A stretch of 5,463 nucleotides of DNA from Noviherbaspirillum sp. (lineage in GTDB: Bacteria; Pseudomonadota; Gammaproteobacteria; Burkholderiales; Burkholderiaceae), in NCBI GenBank assembly GCA_028292785.1, contig JAQGLQ010000433.1, positions 1 through 5,463 on the forward strand, read 5' to 3'. Below are positions 1-5,368 of the stretch, piece by piece (position 1 is the stretch's first letter; each line of letters opens with the position of its first letter). The notes below the pieces were generated by a model. The model searched no databases. It was not told the DNA's origin and worked only from the letters and a program-made list of their open reading frames with translations. The position numbers and the translations under genes are program-made.

Positions 1-303
1 GTCATCGATTTCGGATCTGGTCAGTACCTCCTGCTCGACCAGCAGCGTGCACAATGCACCCAGCCAGCGGTCGTAATAGGAAAGGTTTTCATACTCGGTC
101 GCTGAGTAGCATTCAATGGTGCGTCGCAAGGCGTCCACCTTGAAGGCCGCGGCTGCCGGCTTGACCAGTACCTGTACCAATGCATCGACGCGCATTTCGT
201 AGTAAGTGCGCGGGTGCTCGTGAAGATCGATCGGGCCAAGCGCGAGACCGCCCACGTCGTGCATGGCGCGCGCCTGGTCGGGCGGGTTAAGTTCCTTGCT
301 CAT
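1..303 (-). CDS. Nitrile hydratase beta-subunit-like protein (N-terminal part, cut by window edge)
   Basis: Only the first 101 codons are visible; the frame is open to base 1. Residues 14-26 read MHDVGGLALGPID, matching the HDVGG motif that opens nitrile hydratase beta subunits. Residues 75-91 (YYDRWLGALCTLLVEQE) match the family's later YYxxW...LLV helix. Known members pair with an alpha subunit carrying the Co or Fe centre and hydrate nitriles to amides; in thiocyanate hydrolase, ScnB corresponds to this beta N-terminal half. The PIDLHEH segment after HDVGG recalls ScnB as I remember it, so a split, three-subunit enzyme is possible. The start at 303 is supported by GAAAGGA (309-315) five bases upstream; an internal ATG at 264 would begin directly at MHDVGG, as classical beta subunits nearly do, but has a poorer ribosome site. 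The gene follows livF after 76 nt with no terminator seen, so it is probably in the same operon. Substrate and metal cannot be told from this fragment. Confidence 0.78.
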   Translation of the reverse strand, partial: MSKELNPPDQARAMHDVGGLALGPIDLHEHPRTYYEMRVDALVQVLVKPAAAAFKVDALRRTIECYSATEYENLSYYDRWLGALCTLLVEQEVLTRSEIDD

Positions 304-379
304 CGCAATCCTTTCGTGTGAACACTGCAGTCGTTCGAGTAAAAATCCGCTGCGGCACAAGAGTCGGCATGCTGCACCG

Positions 380-1090
380 TCATACACCCACGTATTGATG
401 AACGATTTCCGGCATCGACCGCAGGTCGGCCGAAGTTCCGCTCCAGACGGTCCGTCCTTTTTCAAGCACATAATGGCGGTCCGCCAGACGCAACAACTGA
501 TCGATGTTTTTATCGATCACAATCAGGGACAAGCCGGATTTTTTCAGGCGCGCCAGGCAAGCCCAGATGTCGGCCCGGATCAGTGGCGCCAGGCCCTCGG
601 TCGCCTCGTCCAGAATCAGGAGACGCGGATTGGTCATCAACGCGCGGCCGATTGCGAGCATCTGCTGTTCGCCGCCGGACAGGTTGGCGCCAAGATTGCG
701 CTCGCGCTCTTTCAGCCGCGGAAACATGCCGTATACCCGCTCAAGCGTCCAGGGCTCGCGCACCTTGTCGCGGTTCTCGGCGGTCGCGACCAGATTTTCG
801 CGTACCGTCAAGGTCGGAAATATCTGCCGGCCCTCGGGCACCAGGCCGATTCCTGTCCTGGCCACGCGATAGCTCGGATAACCGTTCAAGGCTTCGCCGC
901 GCATGGAGATGCTGCCTGTGCGCGGCGCGAGCAATCCCATGATGCTTTTCACGGTAGTCGTTTTGCCCATGCCGTTGCGGCCTATCAGCGTCACCAGTTC
1001 ACCCTCGCTCACCTCGAACGAGACACCGAACAGCGCCTGGCTTTCGCCGTAAAAGGTCTCGATGTCACGGACTTGAAGGAGTGCCGTCAT
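380..1090 (-). CDS. livF: HAAT-family ABC importer ATPase, LivF type
   Basis: This 236-residue cytoplasmic ATPase is of normal LivF length. It would form a heterodimer with LivG and drive transport through LivHM. Walker A is GRNGMGKT (37-44); the Q-loop region is VPEGRQIFP (84-92), with the E typical of LivF; the signature is LSGGEQQ (137-143); Walker B is LLILDE (157-162), followed by ATEGLAP. At the switch position, where most ABC ATPases have His and LivF proteins usually have Gln (VEQN), this protein has Lys194 (VIDKN). I recall VIDKN variants in other proteobacterial LivF-like proteins, so it is probably a subfamily trait rather than damage. The start codon overlaps the livG stop as ATGA, and GAGGAG (1099-1104) lies eight bases upstream, so initiation may be both coupled and independent. 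The family is certain; the substrate is not. Confidence 0.95.
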   Translation of the reverse strand: MTALLQVRDIETFYGESQALFGVSFEVSEGELVTLIGRNGMGKTTTVKSIMGLLAPRTGSISMRGEALNGYPSYRVARTGIGLVPEGRQIFPTLTVRENLVATAENRDKVREPWTLERVYGMFPRLKERERNLGANLSGGEQQMLAIGRALMTNPRLLILDEATEGLAPLIRADIWACLARLKKSGLSLIVIDKNIDQLLRLADRHYVLEKGRTVWSGTSADLRSMPEIVHQYVGV

Positions 1091-1842
1091 TCGATGGTCT
1101 CCTCTTCCACGCCCAGGTAGGCTTCGCGCACCTGGGCATTGCCGCGAATCTCCTCTACGGTGCCGGTAACAATAGCGCGCCCGTAGACCAGCATGGTGAT
1201 CCGATCGGCGAGCGCAAACACCGCTTCCATATCGTGTTCGATCAGCAGGATCGTGTACTGCTTCTTCAAGCGCGACAGCAGCGAGATGACGCCTTCCGAT
1301 TCGTGCCGGCTCATACCGGCCATCGGCTCATCGAGCAGCAATAGTTTCGGGCGAGTGGCGAGCGTCATCGCGATCTCCAGTTGACGCCGCTGGCCGTGCG
1401 CCAGGCTTGCCGCCGGTTTATTCGCATGTTCCGCAAGACCGACCTCCGCCAGAGCGGCCCGCGCCGGTTCGACCAGCGCGGGCTGGCTCCTGACCGATTG
1501 CCAGAAGCGGAAACTGTGGCCGGCATGGGCCTGCACCGCGAACATGACGTTTTCCAGCGCGGTGAACTCGAGAAATACGGAGGTAATCTGGTAGGAGCGG
1601 CCGAGCCCCGCCAGCGCGCGCCGGTACGGCGGCTCGCGTGTAATGTTGCGGCCATTGAAGAGCACCTGGCCGGCATCGGGAAAGTATTCGCCGGAAAGCT
1701 GGTGGATCAGCGTGGTCTTGCCGGCGCCGTTCGGCCCGATGATCGCGTGGATCTCTCCCGGTTCGACTGACAGCGACAGATGGTCTGTCGCTGTCAGTCC
1801 TCCAAAACGTTTTACAAGGTTTTTTACAACCAGCATGGTCAT
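1087..1842 (-). CDS. livG: HAAT-family ABC importer ATPase, LivG type
   Basis: A 251-residue nucleotide-binding subunit partnering LivF under the LivHM permease. Visible motifs are Walker A GPNGAGKTT (36-44), the Q-loop glutamine at 85 in SYQIT, a LAHGQ signature (147-151) in place of LSGGQ as is usual for LivG, Walker B LLLLDEP (167-173), and switch His203 in IEHDM. The ~40-residue insert after the Q-loop (about 100-140) is also usual for LivG. The open frame runs much further upstream to 2781, but that part lies over livM and has no family content. ATG at 1842 is chosen because it overlaps the livM stop as ATGA and has GGGAG (1851-1855) eight bases upstream; a second in-frame ATG at 1836 is served by GGAG (1846-1849) nine bases away and is possible. 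Codons 16-26 lie inside a perfect inverted repeat listed separately. The stop overlaps the livF start by ATGA. Confidence 0.95.
   Translation of the reverse strand: MTMLVVKNLVKRFGGLTATDHLSLSVEPGEIHAIIGPNGAGKTTLIHQLSGEYFPDAGQVLFNGRNITREPPYRRALAGLGRSYQITSVFLEFTALENVMFAVQAHAGHSFRFWQSVRSQPALVEPARAALAEVGLAEHANKPAASLAHGQRRQLEIAMTLATRPKLLLLDEPMAGMSRHESEGVISLLSRLKKQYTILLIEHDMEAVFALADRITMLVYGRAIVTGTVEEIRGNAQVREAYLGVEEETIE
1765..1799. repeat. Perfect 16-bp inverted repeat with 3-nt loop inside livG
   Basis: The left arm (1765-1780) begins GACTGACAGC and the right arm (1784-1799) ends GCTGTCAGTC. All 16 positions pair without mismatch around the loop TGG (1781-1783). On the livG message it would be a long hairpin starting about 43 bases after the 1842 start codon. 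It encodes livG residues 16-26 (L-T-A-T-D-H-L-S-L-S-V), which is ordinary LivG sequence just before Walker A, so it is not an insertion that damages the protein. No U-run follows it in the livG direction, so it is not a canonical terminator for the operon. On the plus strand T-runs begin only about 10 bases beyond the stem. Function unknown. Confidence 0.95.
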
Positions 1843-2819
1843 TTTCTCCGCTCCCGGGCGACCAGATAGCCGTACAGACCTTGCTTCATCGTCATCGCGA
1901 CCAGAACAATGAAGAGGCTGATGACGACCATGAAATGCTTCCTGAGAAACGCCTCGGCGCCCCAGGGCAGGGCCAGCGTAAGCGAGCCCAGCAGTTCCTC
2001 CAGCAGGACGAGCGACAGCGCGCCGATGACCGGGCCGACCAGCGTGCCCATGCCCCCCAGCACGATCATGACGATCAGTTCGCCCGATGCCTGCCACTGC
2101 ATGTAGGAGGGCGATGCATAGCGCGTCATATTCGCCAGCAGTATGCCCGCGACGATGCAGATCGCGGCCGACAGGACATACGCCGCCAGCTTGTAACGAA
2201 ACGTCGGATAGCCAAGCGCGATCATGCGTCGTTCGTTGGATTTGCAACCGCGCAGCACCATGCCGAAGCGCGAATGAACCAGGCGCCACAAACCATACAG
2301 CGTGGCCAGCAGGACAGCGAAGATGGTGTAGTAAAGAACCGTGCTGTCGGCCAGCGAGAACAGCCCGAAATCGCTGAGCGTCTGGATCGCAAGTCCGTCG
2401 TCGCCGCCGTACTTGCGCAGGCTCACCACAAGGAAAAATAACATCTGCGCGAAAGCCAGCGTGATCATGATGAACGCCATGCCGCGCGTGCGCAGGCAGA
2501 CCGATCCGATCAGCACGGCTAATGCAAGTCCGACCGAGAGCGCCGCCACGAGATGTATCCAGCCGCTGTATATGCCATGCGAAGACAGGATGGCGACGGC
2601 GTAAGCGCCGATCCCGACATACAGCGCATGGCCGAAGCTGACCAGTCCGCCATAGCCCAGGATCAGATTCAGGCCTGAAGCCGCGAGGCCGAAAATCAGC
2701 ACCCGCGAAAAGAGGGTCATGTAATACGACTGCGCCGTGAGCGCAGAAAAGGCCGGCACGAGAGCCAGGCCCAGCAGGCACACAGTCGCAACCGACACGC
2801 GTAAATTTATTTTATCCAT
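1839..2819 (-). CDS. livM: HAAT-family ABC importer permease, LivM type
   Basis: A 326-residue inner-membrane protein with about nine or ten hydrophobic stretches, of normal LivM length. Family marks are GLNLILGYGGLVSFGHA (49-65), the cytoplasmic coupling-loop segment NERRMIALGYP (195-205) that contacts the ATPases, and VLGGMGTLVGPVIGA (253-267) near the end. With LivH it forms the translocation channel that takes substrate from the LivK-type binding protein. Start at 2819: the first eight bases (ATGGATAA) contain the livH stop, giving an 8-nt overlap. There is no good Shine-Dalgarno sequence just upstream (only CCGGTAAAGC), so translation probably depends on ribosomes arriving from livH. The C-terminus is short and basic (ARERRK), and its stop overlaps the livG start as ATGA. 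Family assignment is firm; substrate unknown. Confidence 0.94.
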   Translation of the reverse strand: MDKINLRVSVATVCLLGLALVPAFSALTAQSYYMTLFSRVLIFGLAASGLNLILGYGGLVSFGHALYVGIGAYAVAILSSHGIYSGWIHLVAALSVGLALAVLIGSVCLRTRGMAFIMITLAFAQMLFFLVVSLRKYGGDDGLAIQTLSDFGLFSLADSTVLYYTIFAVLLATLYGLWRLVHSRFGMVLRGCKSNERRMIALGYPTFRYKLAAYVLSAAICIVAGILLANMTRYASPSYMQWQASGELIVMIVLGGMGTLVGPVIGALSLVLLEELLGSLTLALPWGAEAFLRKHFMVVISLFIVLVAMTMKQGLYGYLVARERRK

Positions 2820-3732
2820 GCTTTACCGGAAAAAGTCCCTGCGGCCGCAGAGCGAGCACCACCGCCATGAGCATATAAATAAGCATCGACGCAATCGCCG
2901 GCCCGGCTGCCTGAGCCACCGACTGCTCGAAGATCTCATGCAGCAGCGCCGGCAGAAATGCGCGGCCCACCGTATCGACGATGCCCACTATCAACGCGCC
3001 GTACAACGCGCCTCGCACCGAACCGATGCCGCCGGTGACGATGACGACCAGCGTAAGGATGAGGATAGGATCGCCCATGCCCGCCTGCACCGACAGAATC
3101 GGCCCGGCCATCAGGCCGGCAATGCCCGCGAGGGCCGCGCCGAAGGCGAACACCAGCGTGTTCAGCAGCTTGATGTTCACGCCAAGCGCTCCGACCATGG
3201 AGGCATTGCTTGCGCCGGCGCGGATCAGCATGCCGATTCGCGTGCGGTGGATGAGCAGGTACAGCGCGATCCCTACAATGACGCCGACGATGATGATGGC
3301 GAAGCGATACGATGCATAAGGCAGACCGATCAGGTTCACCGTGCCGGACAGCGCCTCGGGCCCATTCATGTAGATCGACGTCGGTCCCCAGATGATGCGG
3401 ACTATTTCGTTGAAGAACAGGACAAGGCCGAAGGTTGCCAGGACCTGGTCCAGATGCTCGCGCTGGTACAGCCTCACCAGGACGATGCGCTCGATGACCA
3501 GCCCGAGGATCAGCGTGGCGGGAATGCCGATCGCCGCCGCCACGAGAAACGACCCCGACCAGCTGTACGCGGAGGCCGCGAAATAGGCCCCCATCATATA
3601 CAGCGAGCCATGTGCCAGGTTCACGAAATTCATGATCCCGAACACCAGTGTCAACCCGGCGGAAAGCAGAAACAGCAGCAGCCCGAGCTGAACACCGTTA
3701 AGGATCTGGGTTACGAAAAGTTGCCAGGTCAT
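2812..3732 (-). CDS. livH: HAAT-family ABC importer permease, LivH type
   Basis: A 306-residue inner-membrane permease with about eight or nine hydrophobic segments, of normal LivH length. Recognisable family segments are GLTLVFGIMNFVNLAHGSLY (26-45), the coupling-loop region RAGASNASMVGALGVN (171-186), VTGGIGSVRGALYGA (232-246), and the C-terminal LRPQGLF (295-301) found in most LivH proteins. It pairs with LivM to form the membrane pore. The start at 3732 lies 28 bases after the livK stop and has no clear Shine-Dalgarno sequence; instead a five-codon ORF (3746-3729) ends in a TGA overlapping this ATG, listed separately. The stop lies inside the livM start region (8-nt overlap). A plus-strand open frame of 339 codons covers nearly the same span but is an antisense shadow. 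Confidence 0.94.
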   Translation of the reverse strand: MTWQLFVTQILNGVQLGLLLFLLSAGLTLVFGIMNFVNLAHGSLYMMGAYFAASAYSWSGSFLVAAAIGIPATLILGLVIERIVLVRLYQREHLDQVLATFGLVLFFNEIVRIIWGPTSIYMNGPEALSGTVNLIGLPYASYRFAIIIVGVIVGIALYLLIHRTRIGMLIRAGASNASMVGALGVNIKLLNTLVFAFGAALAGIAGLMAGPILSVQAGMGDPILILTLVVIVTGGIGSVRGALYGALIVGIVDTVGRAFLPALLHEIFEQSVAQAAGPAIASMLIYMLMAVVLALRPQGLFPVKHG

Positions 3733-3746
3733 TTTTTGCGCGCCAT
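3729..3746 (-). other. Five-codon mini-ORF overlapping the livH start
   Basis: Read on the minus strand, ATGGCGCGCAAAAAATGA encodes M-A-R-K-K-stop. Its TGA overlaps the livH ATG as ATGA, the same junction seen at livM/livG and livG/livF. livH has no recognisable Shine-Dalgarno sequence in the 28-base gap after livK, so a coupled mini-cistron could help start livH. The mini-ORF also lacks an obvious ribosome site, so it may be chance. The sequence is directly visible; translation is inferred. Confidence 0.3.
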
Positions 3747-3760
3747 GACTGAATGAACGA

Positions 3761-4930
3761 TCACTTCAGCGGGCACAGGTGGTGGTACGCATCCTCATGG
3801 TCCCTGAAAGGCGTCGCTACCCTCTTCAGGTTGGGGCGGCCTTTCGCATCCTTTGCAACCTCGAACACATGCATGTCCTGGATTGGGATGCCATTGTTAT
3901 TGAAACGAAATTTGCCGCGCACCGATTGAAAGTCCGCTTCGCGCAGCGCGGCCATGAAGGCCTTCTTGTCGGTCATGTTGCCTTTGACTTTGGCGATTGC
4001 GGAATCGAGCAGCAGCGCTGAGTCATAAGCCTGCGCCGCGTACTGGGACGGAATACGCTTGAATTTTTTCTCGAAGTCCTCGACGAAACGCTTGTTCGAT
4101 GCGTTGTCCAGGTCGGGGCCCCATGCGGAACCGACCAGAACCCCCAACGCGGTATCGCGCAGTGCGGGCAGGGTGGTCCCTTCCACTGTGCCGCTCGACA
4201 TCAGGGGAATCTTGCCGAGCAGGCCTGCCTGCTGATACTGCCGTATAAAGTTGATGCCCAGCCCGCCCGGGTAGAAGATGTACAGGGCATCGGGTTTTGC
4301 CGCAGCTATCTGGCTGATCTCGGCGGCGAAGTCCTGCTGATTGAGCGGCGTGTAGGTCTCGCTGATGATCTCGCCTTTATACATGCGCTTGAATCCGCCG
4401 ACGAAATCCTTGCCTGCCACGTAGTTGGGCGCCAATGCCATGACACGCTTGTAGCCCTTATCGTTGGCATATTTGCCGACCACTTCGGCCATCATGTCGT
4501 TCTGCCAGGAAGTGAAGAACTGGTATGGCGAACATTGCGCGCCGGCCTGGGGCGATGGGCCGCCGTTAGAAACCACCAGGAACACTTCCTTGTCGGTGAC
4601 TGGCTTATGCACCGCTACCACCTCGTTCGAGAAGGTAAAGCCGGTAATGATGGGCACCTTTTCTTTTTCGATCAGCTTTTGCGCCAGCTGCGTTGCAACC
4701 TCTGGCTTGAGCTGCGTGTCTTCCACAAGAATCTGGACCGGTACGCCGCCGAGCTTGCCGCCGTTTCGCTCCACCACCATCATGAAAGCATCCTGCTGAT
4801 CCTGACCGCCGGCGCCGAACGGGCCTGACAGCACGGCCATGAAGCCGATCTTGATTGGTGTCTGTGCGAAGACCTGGGCAGATCCCAGCAGCACGGTGGA
4901 AAGCAGAAGGCCGTGTAGAACTTTCATCAT
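3761..4930 (-). CDS. livK: Periplasmic substrate-binding protein of HAAT ABC importer (LivK type)
   Basis: A 389-residue secreted binding protein (type I periplasmic fold, Peripla_BP_6 family) that delivers ligand to LivHM. Residues 1-22 form a Sec signal peptide: basic start, hydrophobic LLLSTVLLG, then AQVFA with likely cleavage before Gln23; no lipobox. The mature protein opens IKIGFMAVLSGPFGAGGQDQ, with further family segments GGKLGGVPVQILVED (57-71), ITGFTFSNEV (95-104), NYVAGKDFVGGFKR (169-182) and FYPGGLGINFIRQY (219-232). From memory these resemble Nba-like/aromatic-acid binding proteins more than E. coli LivJ/LivK, so a ligand other than leucine is likely; this is unproven. Cys133 and Cys386 are the only cysteines and could form a disulphide. 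The start may be 4930 or the adjacent ATG at 4927; the second sits seven bases from AGGG (4935-4938) and fits better. It is first in the operon, preceded by a long non-coding region. Confidence 0.94.
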   Translation of the reverse strand: MMKVLHGLLLSTVLLGSAQVFAQTPIKIGFMAVLSGPFGAGGQDQQDAFMMVVERNGGKLGGVPVQILVEDTQLKPEVATQLAQKLIEKEKVPIITGFTFSNEVVAVHKPVTDKEVFLVVSNGGPSPQAGAQCSPYQFFTSWQNDMMAEVVGKYANDKGYKRVMALAPNYVAGKDFVGGFKRMYKGEIISETYTPLNQQDFAAEISQIAAAKPDALYIFYPGGLGINFIRQYQQAGLLGKIPLMSSGTVEGTTLPALRDTALGVLVGSAWGPDLDNASNKRFVEDFEKKFKRIPSQYAAQAYDSALLLDSAIAKVKGNMTDKKAFMAALREADFQSVRGKFRFNNNGIPIQDMHVFEVAKDAKGRPNLKRVATPFRDHEDAYHHLCPLK

Positions 4931-4934
4931 TCAT

Positions 4935-4938
4935 CCCT
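4935..4938 (-). promoter_or_regulatory. Ribosome binding site of livK
   Basis: AGGG on the minus strand lies 4 bases before ATG 4930 and 7 bases before ATG 4927, favouring 4927 as the main start. A third, out-of-frame ATG (4934-4932) follows directly and would be too close to the site to be used. Confidence 0.6.
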
Positions 4939-4973
4939 GGTGAAAACAACCTGGTTCGTATGGCTGGCAAGCC

Positions 4974-4996
4974 TGGCATGCTTGAATCACATGCCA
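4974..4996. promoter_or_regulatory. Operator-like inverted repeat upstream of livK
   Basis: TGGCATG (4974-4980) and CATGCCA (4990-4996) are perfect 7-bp arms around a 9-base AT-richer spacer (CTTGAATCA). It lies about 44-66 bases before the livK start. The dyad includes a T-N11-A pattern of the kind bound by LysR-type regulators, but no regulator gene is in the window. It could equally form a hairpin in the livK leader. A dyad of this size could arise by chance in a region this long. Confidence 0.4.
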
Positions 4997-5009
4997 CGCC
5001 TCCGATTAG

Positions 5010-5029
5010 CGGCACGTGAGGCAGTGCCG
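5010..5029. repeat. Short hairpin in the livK leader region
   Basis: CGGCAC (5010-5015) and GTGCCG (5024-5029) pair perfectly around an 8-base loop. It lies between the operator-like dyad and the larger nested structure, so a transcript starting upstream would carry three successive stem-loops before livK. By itself it is within chance expectation. Confidence 0.35.
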
Positions 5030-5042
5030 TTTCACATCAAGG

Positions 5043-5116
5043 CCGGGACAGTTTCGCGGTCGGATGGAGTTCCCTCTTCCGACAGAAACTTTTCGCAGAC
5101 CGCCATCGGGTCCCGG
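5043..5116. repeat. Nested inverted repeats with two possible foldings upstream of livK
   Basis: An outer GC-rich 7-bp stem joins CCGGGAC (5043-5049) to GTCCCGG (5110-5116). Inside it, AGTTTC (5050-5055) pairs with GAAACT (5085-5090) and GTCGGA (5059-5064) with TCCGAC (5078-5083), giving one hairpin stacked against the outer stem. A competing pairing, GCGGTC (5056-5061) with GACCGC (5098-5103), cannot coexist with that hairpin but is compatible with the outer stem. Such mutually exclusive pairings occur in leader RNAs that control transcription or translation; no known riboswitch class is recognised. The pairings are visible in the sequence; folding and function are inferred. Confidence 0.35.
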
Positions 5117-5327
5117 ACGGTTTAACGCAAAGAACTTATCCGCGGCGGTCGTGAAGGTGAGCCGTGAGCAGGTTGCAGAACTGGATTGATTTGTTGTTCG
5201 GAGCAATACGGATGAAGCAACCGCGTGTTCTATTCGCCATCAAGATCTCTACTTAAAAGCAAAACGATTTATTCGAAATTCGCACCATTCGCTACTGCTC
5301 TATAAGGGAGCATGAAGAACATCTACG

Positions 5328-5368
5328 GCGCACCAGAATCATGCGACTGTCCGGCATCTCCGGTGCGC
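5328..5368. repeat. Stem-loop in distal upstream region
   Basis: GCGCACC (5328-5334) pairs with GGTGCGC (5362-5368); after one mismatch, GA (5336-5337) also pairs with TC (5359-5360), leaving a 21-base loop. The 3' part contains a second small repeat, CCGG-N5-CCGG (5351-5363). No T-run follows on either strand, so it is not a standard terminator. Confidence 0.4.

Noticed and set aside
263..1120. Plus-strand open frame of 285 codons opposite livF
   Set aside because: Antisense shadow of LivF, whose Walker A, signature and Walker B motifs are all intact on the other strand.
1765..1826. livG palindrome as a rho-independent terminator
   Set aside because: In the operon direction no U-run follows the stem. 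On the plus strand T-runs start only about 10 bases after it, and no plus-strand gene is present to terminate.
2668..2679. 12-bp perfect palindrome TTCAGGCCTGAA in livM
   Set aside because: About one such site is expected by chance in a window of this size.
1843..2781. Upstream extension of the livG frame, suggesting a 564-residue fusion protein
   Set aside because: The extra part lies over livM in another frame and has no family content; the ATGA overlap and a good ribosome site place the livG start at 1842.
3104..3119. CCGGCC-ATCA-GGCCGG hairpin in livH
   Set aside because: Short GC-rich stem within coding sequence of a GC-rich genome; within chance expectation.
2737..3756. Plus-strand open frame of 339 codons opposite livH
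   Set aside because: It is antisense to a clear LivH gene. Its translation is rich in His, Arg, Gln and Asp with no hydrophobic core or family motif, as expected of the complement of a membrane-protein gene in GC-rich DNA.
4940..5125. Plus-strand 61-codon frame with a signal-peptide-like start
   Set aside because: It begins with GTG, has no ribosome binding site, no family resemblance, and lies in the leader of a leftward operon.
5006..5206. Minus-strand 66-codon frame upstream of livK, considered as a leader peptide or small gene
   Set aside because: TTG start, no ribosome site, no recognisable content, and it overlaps the paired elements.
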